Assembly: GCA_000719105.1 (NCBI GenBank)
Contig: JODX01000014.1
Span: forward strand, 62,001 to 126,000
Length of the DNA stretch: 64,000 nt
Source of the DNA: Streptomyces sclerotialus
GTDB taxonomy: Bacteria > Actinomycetota > Actinomycetes > Streptomycetales > Streptomycetaceae
Reading direction: 5' to 3'
Within the stretch, counting starts at the first letter, position 1; the number at the start of each line of letters is the position of its first letter. This document shows, piece after piece, positions 25,349-33,692 of this stretch. The notes under the pieces are model-generated. The model was not told where the DNA came from, ran no database searches, and saw only the letters and a list, made by a program, of their open reading frames with translations. Position numbers and translations under genes: made by a program.

Positions 25349-25415
25349 ACTCGAGGTCAAGCGCGACCGGAATCCCGCTGCCCGTTGTCCGTCCGCTCAA
25401 CGAGACTCTGACGTC

Positions 25416-26201
25416 ATGGAGAGCATCGTGCCGGTCAGCAACGGTGAGCTGTGGGCGGACGACTCGGGGGACGGCGGGCTGCCGCTGGTCCTGCTGCACC
25501 CGGGCGTCGGCGACTCGACGATCTGGGACCCGGTCCGCCCGACGCTCACCGAGCGGCACCGGGTGATCCGCTACGACGTCCGCGGCTTCGGCCGCTCACC
25601 GGCGCCGACCACCCCGTACTCCCTGGCCGAGGACCTCACCGCGGTCCTCGACCACTTCGGCCTGTCCCGTGCGGTGCTGGTGGGTTCCAGCATGGGCGGC
25701 GCCACCGCGATCAGCCTGGCGCTGGACGCCCCGGACCGGGTGGCGGGCCTCGCGCTCCTCGTGCCCGGGGTCACGGGGTACGAGGAGCTGCTGCCCTCCG
25801 GGTTCCTGCAGGAGGTGGAGAAGCTGGCCCGGGCCGGCGACATGGAGGGCGTTGTCCAGCTGGGGCTGAACATCAGCGGGCGGGCCGGTGGCGGCACTCC
25901 GGACACCGATCCGGTCGCGGCCGCCCATCTCCGCAGCGCGCTGCCCGCCTGGTTCGGCAACGCCGCTCACCAGAGGGCCGACGCCCCCGCGTTCGACCGG
26001 CTCGGGGAGATCGCCGCGCCCACGCTGCTGGCTCTGGGGGAGCTGGACCACCCGGAGGTGGTGCGCTGCAACGAGGAGATGGCCGCCCGGATCCCCGGCT
26101 GCCGTCTGGTCCGCCTGGCCGCCTCCGACCACTTCCCGACACTGCGCGAGCCGGACACCGTGGCCCGGCTGATCGAGGAGCTGTACGCCGACGCGCACTG
26201 A
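25416..26201 (+). CDS. Alpha/beta-fold hydrolase
   Basis: A 261-residue cytosolic alpha/beta hydrolase of the 3-oxoadipate enol-lactonase/haloperoxidase-like group. Visible: LLHPGVGDS (oxyanion region, HPG), nucleophile in VGSSMGG (about residue 91), acid in GELDHPEV, and catalytic His in ASDHFPTL. Start ATG 25416. Divergent from a MarR regulator. Substrate unknown; small esters or lactones are likely for the family. Confidence 0.88.
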   Translation: MESIVPVSNGELWADDSGDGGLPLVLLHPGVGDSTIWDPVRPTLTERHRVIRYDVRGFGRSPAPTTPYSLAEDLTAVLDHFGLSRAVLVGSSMGGATAISLALDAPDRVAGLALLVPGVTGYEELLPSGFLQEVEKLARAGDMEGVVQLGLNISGRAGGGTPDTDPVAAAHLRSALPAWFGNAAHQRADAPAFDRLGEIAAPTLLALGELDHPEVVRCNEEMAARIPGCRLVRLAASDHFPTLREPDTVARLIEELYADAH

Positions 26202-26238
26202 GCGGCGGCACCGGCAGCCGCGCCCGGCGGTCCGGCTC

Positions 26239-26646
26239 TCAGCCGAGTCGCGGGATCTCGATGGCGGGGCACCGGTCCATGACCATGTCGACGCCGGCGG
26301 CGCGGGTCCGCTCGTACGCCGCCTCGTCGACGACACCGAGCTGGAACCACACCGCCTTCGCGCCCTTCGCCACGGCTTCGTCGGCTACGGCGCCGGCGAG
26401 GTCGCTGTTCACGAAGACGTCCACGACGTCGACGGGGAACGGGATGTCGGCGAGGGAGGCGTACCCCTGCTCCCCGTGCACCGTCTCGGCCTTCGGATGC
26501 ACGGGGACGATCCGCTTGCCGAAGCGCTGCAGGACCGCCGCGACGCCGTACGCGGCGCGCTGCCGGTTGGCGGAGAGGCCGACGACGGCCCAGGTGTCAC
26601 CGTGCTCGGTGAGGATCTTGCGGACGGTCTCCGTGTCGCCGTGCAT
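26239..26646 (-). CDS. CoA-binding domain protein
   Basis: A 135-residue Rossmann-fold protein of the CoA-binding (YccU/YmdB-like, succinyl-CoA ligase alpha-like) family, with WAVVGLSANRQRAAYGVA (dinucleotide/CoA loop), IVPVHPKAETVHGEQGYASLADIP and KAVWFQLGVVDE motifs, each within the family pattern. Single-domain members bind CoA or acyl-CoA; their physiological role is poorly known. ATG 26646. Monocistronic, convergent to the upstream hydrolase. Confidence 0.88.
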   Translation of the reverse strand: MHGDTETVRKILTEHGDTWAVVGLSANRQRAAYGVAAVLQRFGKRIVPVHPKAETVHGEQGYASLADIPFPVDVVDVFVNSDLAGAVADEAVAKGAKAVWFQLGVVDEAAYERTRAAGVDMVMDRCPAIEIPRLG

Positions 26647-26949
26647 GCTGTGCCTCCGTTGTCTCGACCACTCGCTCGTCGGCGAGAACGCGTCGGGGCC
26701 GCGGGCGATTCCCGCGACCCCGAGCCAGGGAACGGTGCCGGACTGTGCGGTGGTGCGGCGAAGCCGGCAAAGGCCATGCCGAGCCAGGTGTGCGGGTGTC
26801 CTCCCAGCACCGGCCCAGCTCGGGGGCGTACTGGCTGATCGGACAGGCACGCCCGGCGGGCAGGGCGGTCGACGGAGTGGCGACGAAGCGTTCGAGGGCG
26901 GCACAGGGTGCCCGGCGGTGACCGCGATGCACCGTGATAGCTTTCCGGA

Positions 26950-27110
26950 GCCAGTCGAACCCACGTGCTTGGGTCAGGGAATCCGGTGTGAATCCGGAGC
27001 TGACGCGCAGCGGTGAGGGGGACGGGCGGGGCATCGGCCACTGGACCGCGAAGGGTCCGGGAAGGCGCCGCGTCCGGACGATCCCGAGTCCGAAGACCTG
27101 CTGGCGGCCT
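26950..27110 (+). promoter_or_regulatory. Cobalamin (adenosylcobalamin) riboswitch
   Basis: The transcript leader has the conserved order of a cobalamin riboswitch: CACGTGCTTGGGTCAGGGAA, then GGTGTGAATCC, the core GCTGACGCGCAGCGGTGAGG (26999-27018), a GCCACTGGACC segment (27036-27046), GGGAAGGC (27059 on), and the B12 box GAGTCCGAAGACCTGC (27086-27101). It lies upstream of an ABC importer and should turn it off when intracellular B12 is high. The 300 bp before it (26647-26949) hold no convincing gene, only the riboswitch promoter presumably near 26920-26940. Confidence 0.93.
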
Positions 27111-27114
27111 CCGC

Positions 27115-27166
27115 GGTCGTACGACGGCGGGGGAGCTCCGTACGACCGGGCTCCGCGTTCGAGCCC
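27115..27166 (+). promoter_or_regulatory. Likely expression platform of the cobalamin riboswitch
   Basis: Two hairpins follow the B12 box: GGTCGTACG/CGTACGACC (27115-27123 with 27139-27147) and GGGCTC/GAGCCC (27148-27153 with 27161-27166). The second ends 9 nt before the AAGGA ribosome site (27176-27180) of the first ABC gene. There is no T-run, so control of translation initiation is more likely than termination. Confidence 0.5.
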
Positions 27167-27189
27167 TCGACGATCAAGGATTCGCCCTC

Positions 27190-28218
27190 GTGCCCTTCGC
27201 ACGCCCTGTCCGTCTCTCCGTCGTTCTGCCCGTCATCGGCATGCTCGCGCTGAGCGCCTGCGGGTCGGGAAAGAGCGCCGGCGAACCGGCTGCCACCGCC
27301 GCGGTCTCCCTGACCAACTGCGGGCACACCATCCGCGTCGACGCACCGCCGGAGCGGGCCGTCTCCCTCAACCAGGGCACCACGGAGATCATGCTCTCCC
27401 TCGGGCTCGCCGACCGCATGGTGGGCACGGCGACCTGGACCGATCCGGTGCTGGAGGGACTGGAGGACGAGAACGGGAAGGTGAAGCGGCTGGCCGACAA
27501 CGCCCCCTCCTTCGAGCGCGTCCTGGACACCGGCCCCGACTTCGTCGCCGCATCCTTCGTCTCCACGCTCGGCAAGGGCGGCGTGGCGACCCGGCAGCAG
27601 TTCGAGAAGCTCGGCGTGCCCACGTACGTCGCCCCGTCCGACTGCTCCGGCAAGGAGAACCACGGGAACGGCGACGGGACCCGCGAGAACGCGCTGAGCA
27701 TGGACGCCGTGTACGGCGAAGTGCGCGACCTCGCCGAGGTGTTCGGGGTCGAGGAGCGCGGCGAGGAGCTCGTCGCCTCCCTCGAGGAACGCATGGAGAA
27801 GGCCACGAAGGGGGTCGACGCCTCCGGCGTCACCCTCATGTACTGGTTCGCGAACTCCGAGTCGCCCTACATGGCGGGCTGCTGCGGCTCGCCGGGCATC
27901 ATGACCCGTGCCCTCGGCGCGAAGAACCTCTTCGACGACACCCGTGAGGAGTGGCCCCAGATCAACTGGGAGACCGTCGCCGACCGCGACCCCGACGTGC
28001 TCGTCATCGGCGACCTCACCCGGAAGTCCCAGACCGCCGAGACCGCCGAGAAGAAGATCGAGTTCCTGGAGTCCGACCCGGTCACCAAGAACATGACGGC
28101 CGTGAAGAACAAGCGGTACGTGCTGCTCAGCGGGCAGGCACTGAACCCGACCATCCGTACCGTCGAGGGCGTGGAGCGGATCGCCGCCGCGCTGCGTGAG
28201 TACGGGCTGGACGGGTGA
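27190..28218 (+). CDS. btuF: Corrinoid/siderophore-type ABC substrate-binding lipoprotein
   Basis: A 342-residue periplasmic-binding protein of the FecB/BtuF class. Lipoprotein signal with lipobox LSAC (Cys about 24). Mature part has SLTNCGHTIRV, RAVSLNQGTTEIMLSLGL, and the rigid inter-domain helix of class III binding proteins. CC pair in MAGCCGSPG is notable. Start GTG 27190 with AAGGA 9 nt upstream. A cobalamin riboswitch precedes it, and permease and ATPase genes follow with 4-bp overlaps, so the substrate is almost certainly cobalamin or a corrinoid rather than a siderophore. Family alone would not separate these. Confidence 0.9.
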   Translation: MPFARPVRLSVVLPVIGMLALSACGSGKSAGEPAATAAVSLTNCGHTIRVDAPPERAVSLNQGTTEIMLSLGLADRMVGTATWTDPVLEGLEDENGKVKRLADNAPSFERVLDTGPDFVAASFVSTLGKGGVATRQQFEKLGVPTYVAPSDCSGKENHGNGDGTRENALSMDAVYGEVRDLAEVFGVEERGEELVASLEERMEKATKGVDASGVTLMYWFANSESPYMAGCCGSPGIMTRALGAKNLFDDTREEWPQINWETVADRDPDVLVIGDLTRKSQTAETAEKKIEFLESDPVTKNMTAVKNKRYVLLSGQALNPTIRTVEGVERIAAALREYGLDG

Positions 28219-29267
28219 CCGCCCCCGGCACCGGCCCCGCCACCGTCCCCCGTACCGCGGCGCGCCGCGTCCTGCTCGTGGTGGCCGGGCTCGCCCTGCT
28301 GTGCGGCTCGATCGCCGTCGTGATCACCATCGGCCCGGCCGACATCCGCGTCGGTGACGTCTGGGCCGTCGTCGCCTCCCATCTGGGCTGGGGCAGCACG
28401 GACGTGAGCCCCATCCGGAACGGCATCGTGTGGGAGCTGCGGCTGCCGCGCACCCTGCTGGCCGCCGTGTGCGGGGCCGGGCTCGCCGTCTGCGGGGCGG
28501 TGATGCAGTCGCTGCTGCGCAATCCGCTCGCCGACCCGTTCGTGCTCGGGGTGTCCTCCGGCGCGTCCACGGGCGCCGTCGTGGTGGTCGTGCTGGGCGT
28601 CGGCGGCGGGGCGGTGTCGCTGTCGGCGGGTGCCTTCGCCGGCGCGCTGGTGTCGTTCTCGCTGGTCCTGGCGCTCAGCCACACGCTCGGCGGCAGCACC
28701 GACCGCGTGGTGCTGTCGGGGGTGGCCGCGATGCAGCTGTTCTCCGCGCTGACCTCCTTCGTCGTCATGACCTCGGGAGACGCCGAGACCACGCGCGGGG
28801 TGCTGTTCTGGCTGCTCGGCTCGCTGGGCGGGGCGGGCTGGACGGACGTGTGGACCTGCCTGGCCGTGCTCGCGGTCGCCCTGGTGGTGTGCCTCGGGTA
28901 CGCCCGTACCCTCGACGCCTTCTCCTTCGGGCAGGAGGCGGCCGCCGCGCTGGGCGTGTCCGTCGCCCGCACCCGGCTGGTCCTGCTGTGCGTCACCGCC
29001 CTGCTGACGGCCGCGCTGGTCGCCTCCGCCGGCGCCATCGGCTTCGTCGGCCTGGTGCTGCCGCACGCCGCCCGCGCGCTGGTCGGCCCGGGCCACGCGC
29101 GGCTGCTGCCGGTCGCCGCGCTGACCGGGGCGGTGTTCCTGGTGTGGGTGGACACGCTGGCCCGTACGGTCCTCGACCCGCAGGAGGTGCCGGTGGGCGT
29201 CGTCACCTCGCTGATCGGCGTGCCGGCGTTCGTGCTGGTGCTGTACCGGACGAGGAGGGCGGGATGA
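28215..29267 (+). CDS. btuC: FecCD/BtuC-type ABC permease
   Basis: A 350-residue permease with about ten membrane helices. Diagnostic motifs: LRLPRTLLAAVCGAGLAVCG, NPLADPFVLGVSSGAS and the GFVGLVLPHAAR segment that contacts the ATPase. Starts GTG 28215, overlapping the binding-protein stop by GTGA, and its own stop overlaps the ATPase start by ATGA. Forms a homodimeric channel for the riboswitch-controlled corrinoid importer. Confidence 0.93.
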   Translation: MTAPGTGPATVPRTAARRVLLVVAGLALLCGSIAVVITIGPADIRVGDVWAVVASHLGWGSTDVSPIRNGIVWELRLPRTLLAAVCGAGLAVCGAVMQSLLRNPLADPFVLGVSSGASTGAVVVVVLGVGGGAVSLSAGAFAGALVSFSLVLALSHTLGGSTDRVVLSGVAAMQLFSALTSFVVMTSGDAETTRGVLFWLLGSLGGAGWTDVWTCLAVLAVALVVCLGYARTLDAFSFGQEAAAALGVSVARTRLVLLCVTALLTAALVASAGAIGFVGLVLPHAARALVGPGHARLLPVAALTGAVFLVWVDTLARTVLDPQEVPVGVVTSLIGVPAFVLVLYRTRRAG

Positions 29268-30103
29268 CGGGGACAGCCGCGGCGGACGTGCGCGACGACG
29301 GCCGGGGGCTGCGCGCCGAGCGGGTCTCCCGCTCCGCCGACGGCCGGCTCGTTCTCGACGGTGTCGGCCTCGCTCCGGTGCCCGGCTCCACCGTCGGTCT
29401 CCTCGGCCCCAACGGTTCCGGCAAGTCGACGTTCCTGCGGCTGCTCGCCGGTGTGCTCCCTCCGTCCTCCGGCGTCGTCACGCTCGACGGCGAGCCGCTC
29501 GCCGGGCTGAACCGCCGCGATGTCGCCCGCCGGATCGCCGTGGTCGAGCAGCAGGCCCACACGCAGGTGGAACTGACCGTCCTCGACGTCGTACGGCTCG
29601 GCCGCGTCCCGCACCGCCGCGCCTGGGCGCCCGCCTCCGCCCGCGACGAGCACGTGGTGCGCGAGGCCCTGCAACGCACCGGCCTCACCGACCGGGCCGG
29701 CCAGTCCTGGCACACCCTGTCGGGCGGCGAACGGCAGCGGGTGCAGATCGCCCGCGCCCTCGCCCAGGAACCCCGCGAGCTCCTGCTGGACGAGCCGACG
29801 AACCACCTCGACATCCAGCACCAGCTCGACCTCCTCAACCTCGTCACCTCGCTCCCCGTCACCACCGTGATCGCCGTGCACGACCTCAACCTCGCGGCCC
29901 TGTACTGCGACGAACTGGTCGTGCTGCGGGAAGGGCGCGTGGTGGCCCGGGGCGGACCGCACGAGGTCCTCACGGAGGAGCTGATCGCCGAGGTGTACGG
30001 GGTGCGTGCGACGGTCACCCGCCCGGACGGGCGGCCCCATGTGCGGTACCTGGGAACACTCGGGACACCCGGGACACCCGGGACGCCGGGGACGCCGGAG
30101 TGA
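29264..30103 (+). CDS. btuD: ABC transporter ATPase, BtuD/FecE type
   Basis: A 279-residue ATPase with Walker A GPNGSGKST, Q-loop VVEQQAH, signature LSGGERQRVQIARAL, Walker B LLLDEPTNHLD and switch His AVHDLN. The C-terminus ends in a short repeat (GTPGTPGTPGTPE) from a 9-bp tandem repeat near 30060-30099; it is probably non-essential and prone to length change. ATG 29264. Powers uptake by the BtuFC partners encoded just upstream. Confidence 0.93.
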   Translation: MTGTAAADVRDDGRGLRAERVSRSADGRLVLDGVGLAPVPGSTVGLLGPNGSGKSTFLRLLAGVLPPSSGVVTLDGEPLAGLNRRDVARRIAVVEQQAHTQVELTVLDVVRLGRVPHRRAWAPASARDEHVVREALQRTGLTDRAGQSWHTLSGGERQRVQIARALAQEPRELLLDEPTNHLDIQHQLDLLNLVTSLPVTTVIAVHDLNLAALYCDELVVLREGRVVARGGPHEVLTEELIAEVYGVRATVTRPDGRPHVRYLGTLGTPGTPGTPGTPE

Positions 30104-30197
30104 GGCCCGGCCCGTGAGAGGGCCGGTCGTGTGCGTCCTCCGGCCAGACTTCCGCGGCGCTCCTGCGTCCGCGCCGCTTCCGCCCTAGGCTCGCCCC

Positions 30198-30923
30198 GTG
30201 CTGCGTATCACCGACGCCCGCACCGGCGGACCCACCGCGGTGGGCCGGACCCCGACCCGTGTGCACGCGCACGTGACCGGGGCCGACACCTCGGCACTGC
30301 GTGTCCTGCTGGTCGCCGACGTGCTCGCCCGGGCCCTGGAACTGGACGGCTCGTCCGCCCTCACCCTCGCCGATCCGCCCCCGGAGCTGGCCTCGCGCGC
30401 CGCCGCCCTCGGCATCCGGCCCGCCGAGACCGCCGCACCGGCCGTGGGCCGGGCCCTGGTCCTGCACGTGGCGGCCCCGGACGCGCCCGTCCCCGAGGAC
30501 GGCGTCCATGTCGCGGTCGCCCCGGTCGCCCCGGTCACCCCGGCTGTCTCGGGTGTCCCCGCCGCCCCGGCCGACGGCGCGGCGGCGGACGACTCCGTGC
30601 TGCGGTACGCCCTGCTGGCCTGTCCGCGCCCGGAGACAGCCGAGCCGGCGGACCTCGCCGACGAGGCCCGCGACACGCTCGCCCGCTGGCGCCGGGCCGT
30701 CGCCGCCTGGGCCGCCCGCCCGTCCCGACCCGTGCCGGAACCCGTACTCCGGGACCTGCGCACCGCCTGGGAGGACGACCTCGACGTGCTCGCCGTGCTC
30801 GCCGTTCTGCGCCGCGTGGAGCGCGACGACGACCTGCCCGACGGGGCCCGTTTCGAGACGTTCGCCTACGCGGACCGCCTCCTCGGCCTCGAGCTCGCCC
30901 GGGACGTGGGAGCCTCCGCGTGA
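30198..30923 (+). CDS. Hypothetical protein, possibly related to a CysS/MshC fold
   Basis: A 241-residue protein of unknown function. The start MLRITDARTGGP is similar in style to the opening of cysteinyl-tRNA synthetases (LRLYDT...), and VLLVADVLARALEL recalls the first Rossmann helix, but no HIGH or KMSKS motif is present, so it is not an active synthetase. The C-terminal third (about 150-235) is predicted helical, with RYALLACPRPE and LRRVERDDDLPDGARFETFAYADRLL. The middle is low-complexity Ala/Pro/Val. ATG 30198, 94 bp after btuD; it overlaps the SixA-like gene by GTGA, so the two are coupled. Seen often in Streptomyces as a conserved hypothetical (recollection, not a search). Confidence 0.7.
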   Translation: MLRITDARTGGPTAVGRTPTRVHAHVTGADTSALRVLLVADVLARALELDGSSALTLADPPPELASRAAALGIRPAETAAPAVGRALVLHVAAPDAPVPEDGVHVAVAPVAPVTPAVSGVPAAPADGAAADDSVLRYALLACPRPETAEPADLADEARDTLARWRRAVAAWAARPSRPVPEPVLRDLRTAWEDDLDVLAVLAVLRRVERDDDLPDGARFETFAYADRLLGLELARDVGASA

Positions 30924-31468
30924 TAGAGCGCACCGGGACGGGGCCGCTGCGCCGTCTCGTCGTCCTGCGGCACGCCAAGTCCGCCCGGCCCCCGGGTGTG
31001 GCCGACCACGACCGGCCGCTCGGACCGCGCGGCCGGCGCGACGCCCCCGCCGCCGGGCGCGCCCTCGCCGACTCCGGCCGCCTGCCCGACCTGGCCCTGT
31101 GTTCCACGGCCGCCCGCGCGCGCGAGACCTGGGAGCTCGCCGCGGCACAGTGGGGCACCCCGCCGCCGGTGCAGTACGAATCGCAGCTCTACGCGGCGAG
31201 CGTGCCCGACCTGCTGGACGCCGTGCACGCCGTGCCCGAGGGGGTCGGGACGCTCTTGCTGGTCGGGCACAACCCGGGCCTGGAGGAACTCGTCCTGGAG
31301 CTGGCCGGGGACGGTCTCGAGGACACCCTGCACACCGTCCGCACCAAGTTCCCCACCTCCGCGATCGCGGTCCTCGCCTGGCACGGCCGCGCCTGGCGGG
31401 ACCTCGTCCCCGGCGCGGCGCTGCTGACGGAGGTGATGGTGCCGAGGGGCGGGAACCGGACCTCCTGA
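30920..31468 (+). CDS. sixA: SixA-like phosphohistidine phosphatase (histidine phosphatase superfamily)
   Basis: A 182-residue histidine phosphatase superfamily protein. The catalytic motif LRHAKSA (R-H-A, about 15-21) and second His in LLVGHNPGLEEL are clear; the short length and RHAKS fit the SixA branch, which dephosphorylates phosphohistidine. Start GTG 30920 overlaps the previous stop. SixA in enterobacteria acts on PTS components; the target here is unknown. Followed 21 bp later by a YigZ/IMPACT gene. Confidence 0.87.
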   Translation: MIERTGTGPLRRLVVLRHAKSARPPGVADHDRPLGPRGRRDAPAAGRALADSGRLPDLALCSTAARARETWELAAAQWGTPPPVQYESQLYAASVPDLLDAVHAVPEGVGTLLLVGHNPGLEELVLELAGDGLEDTLHTVRTKFPTSAIAVLAWHGRAWRDLVPGAALLTEVMVPRGGNRTS

Positions 31469-31489
31469 CCGCACGCATAGGGTGGACGG

Positions 31490-32116
31490 ATGCAGGACGA
31501 GTACCGCACCGTCGCGCGCGCGGGTGTGCACGAGGTCGAGATCAACCGCTCCCGCTTCCTCTGCGCGCTCGCCCCGGCCGCCACCGAGCAGGAGGCCCAG
31601 GACTTCGTCGCCGCCGTCCGCAAGGAGCACGCGACCGCCACGCACAACTGCTCCGCGTACGTCATCGGCGCCGACGCCGGCATCCAGCGGGCCAGCGACG
31701 ACGGGGAGCCCGGCGGCACCGCGGGCGTGCCGATGCTCCAGATGCTGCTGCGCCGGGACATGCGGTACGTCGTCGCCGTCGTCACCCGCTACTACGGGGG
31801 GATCAAGCTGGGCGCGGGCGGACTCATCAGGGCGTACGGGGGAGTGGTCGGCGAGGCCCTGGACACCCTCGGCACGGTCACGCGCAGGCGCTTCCGCCTC
31901 GCCACGGTGACCGTGGACCACCAGCGGGCCGGCAAGGTGCAGAACGACCTGCGGTCCGCCGGGCGGGAGGTACGGGACGTGCGGTACGGGGAGTCCGTCG
32001 TCATCGAGATCGGTCTGCCGGACTCCGACGTGGAGGCGTTCCGGGCCTGGCTCGCCGACGCCACGGCGGGTACGGCCGGGTTCGAGCTCGGGGGAGAGGC
32101 GTACGGGGACGCGTGA
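31490..32116 (+). CDS. YigZ/IMPACT family protein
   Basis: A 208-residue IMPACT/YigZ family protein: N-terminal UPF0029 domain with SRFLCALAPA, HNCSAYVIG, SDDGEPGGTAGVPML and TRYYGGIKLGAGGLIRAYGG (family hallmark), and a C-terminal DUF1949 domain (about 140-205). Probably a cytosolic translation- or tRNA-associated regulator; bacterial members are not well characterised. ATG 31490, last gene of the colinear 30.2-32.1 kb group. Confidence 0.92.
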   Translation: MQDEYRTVARAGVHEVEINRSRFLCALAPAATEQEAQDFVAAVRKEHATATHNCSAYVIGADAGIQRASDDGEPGGTAGVPMLQMLLRRDMRYVVAVVTRYYGGIKLGAGGLIRAYGGVVGEALDTLGTVTRRRFRLATVTVDHQRAGKVQNDLRSAGREVRDVRYGESVVIEIGLPDSDVEAFRAWLADATAGTAGFELGGEAYGDA

Positions 32117-32220
32117 GCCGGGCCGGGACCACCCGCGCGGGCCCGGCCGGTCGGGCCGGAACACGAGTGCCCGTCCGTGATGTCGGACCCGGCCGAGCGG
32201 GTCCATATGGCAAAGATGCA

Positions 32221-32424
32221 GGTCAGGCGGGTGCTGCTCCCCTGCCACACGAGACGGTGGCCGATATGCCCGAACAGCCCCAGCGCGAGGACGAAGTACA
32301 CCCCGACCCGGGATGGCAGCACCCGCAGTCGGCGCTCGGTCCGGCCGGTCTCGGCCAGAACGGTGCCGACAAGTTCGAACGGGACCACTTGGGTCAACTC
32401 GCCCAGATGCCCGGGGGCGAACAT
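32221..32424 (-). pseudogene. IS4-family transposase N-terminal remnant
   Basis: About 68 residues (MFAPGHLGELTQVVPFELV, then LPSRVGVYFVLALGLF, ending near LVWQGSSTRLT) match the N-terminal domain of actinomycete IS4-type transposases. The DDE catalytic domain is absent and the following sequence is unrelated, so this is a decayed fragment. It lies in the 410-bp gap between YigZ and a membrane protein gene and marks the start of the accessory zone. The rest of that gap holds no gene. Confidence 0.72.
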
Positions 32425-32526
32425 CGTGCTTCTGGCGCACTCCGCATGTCATGGCGAAGCCGGACGAACCGCGTGTGTGGGATCCGATCACCGGGCCGGT
32501 CGTCGGCAGACGCTGTTTCCCGGGGT

Positions 32527-33123
32527 TCACGCGGGTGCGATGGCCTTCTCGGCGGCGTGACGGCGCTTCCAGTACGCGACGGTCAGCACGGCCAGCAGCG
32601 GCCCCCAAAGGAGCAGTGGCGCGTAGCAGAAATAGAACCAGGCAGTCTCCCAGCCGCCGGCCTGGCTCGGAAAGCCGTCCGGCAGGTCGTCGCCTCGGAT
32701 CGTGGTGCCCCTGATCTCAGAGACGGTGAACAGCAGAGTGAACAGCAGGGTGAGGATCGCGGCCCCGACGGCGGCTGGGACCACCGCTGCCTTCGGCGGA
32801 ACCCGGCGGCCGCGCAGAACTGGGACCCAGCGTGGGAACACCTCGCCCCAGCGGGCGATCAGGCCTATCGCGGTGAACGCAAGAACCTCAGACATGATCG
32901 ACAGGAAACCGACGTACGCCCGCTCACCGGCCCCGACCCTGTCGTCGAACGCGGTCGGGAGCCGCCAGATGCTCGATGGCAGGACGGTCAGGGGCACCGT
33001 GTAGGCCACGAGTTGGATCTGTCGGGACACTCCGGCAACGGGCGCGTGGGCCGCCCGCCACGCAGCGCGAAGCCGTCCGGGGCGGGCGGCAGCCGGTTCT
33101 TCGACGTATAAGAGCTGATGCAT
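32527..33123 (-). CDS. Hypothetical integral membrane protein
   Basis: A 198-residue protein with about four hydrophobic segments: AYTVPLTVLPSSIW, VGFLSIMSEVLAFTAIGLIA, AVVPAAVGAAILTLLFTLLFTV and WFYFCYAPLLLWGPLLAVLTVAY. A short basic N-terminus with many Ala/Arg precedes them, and the C-terminus is basic (KRRHAAEK). No known family recognised. Similar four-helix proteins occur widely in Streptomyces as unassigned membrane proteins. ATG 33123. Flanked by an IS4 remnant on one side and a gene-poor stretch on the other. Confidence 0.72.
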   Translation of the reverse strand: MHQLLYVEEPAAARPGRLRAAWRAAHAPVAGVSRQIQLVAYTVPLTVLPSSIWRLPTAFDDRVGAGERAYVGFLSIMSEVLAFTAIGLIARWGEVFPRWVPVLRGRRVPPKAAVVPAAVGAAILTLLFTLLFTVSEIRGTTIRGDDLPDGFPSQAGGWETAWFYFCYAPLLLWGPLLAVLTVAYWKRRHAAEKAIAPA

Positions 33124-33692
33124 ATGCGGTCCTCGGTCTCGGTGGACTGGTGGTCGGCCCGTTCAGTGATGAAGATCCCAGACGGGGAGCCACCGAGGAT
33201 CGCTCTGTGGATCGAACCTGCCTCCGACTGAGGGCTGATGGAGCGGTGGACCACAGGATGACGGCAGGGCGCCACCTGGTAACCGGAGTCGGGCTGCGCG
33301 AGCCCGTCCGATCGCCGCGTACCAGGCGTCCCGCAGCCCGACGCAAGGCACTTCGACACCGCCACTGCAAGCCCTCGAACGTTGCCAGATCTCGGAGACA
33401 TCGCTTCCCGGCGCAACCAGGCGTTCTCGGCCCCGAGCGACAAGCGATGTTGGATCCCGTCGACAAAACCACACCCCGGCTCACACCCGGCTCACACCCG
33501 GCTCAGGGACGACACCGCCCCCACCAGCCCCTTGACGGCCGCCTGGTGATCCTTGACTACGCGGCATTGAGCGGCCACCTATGGAACGCCCGAACTGCCG
33601 CGCCCGTCATGCCCCGGGCCGGAGTACATACCTCTGAGGGGTGGAGGCCGCCACGCCTCGCCGGGAAGGCAGCCCTCCCCCTGCGGCGCGGG
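33124..33692. other. Gene-poor stretch with short repeats
   Basis: About 570 bp with no credible coding sequence: open frames are short and lack codon bias. A direct repeat of CGGCTCACACC (2.5 copies) occurs at about 33477-33504. The base composition is lower in GC than the core genes. Likely degraded DNA left by past insertions. Confidence 0.5.

Noticed and set aside
32988..33486. Possible small genes on the minus strand upstream of the membrane protein
   Set aside because: Open frames lack codon bias and family resemblance; the stretch looks like degraded DNA.
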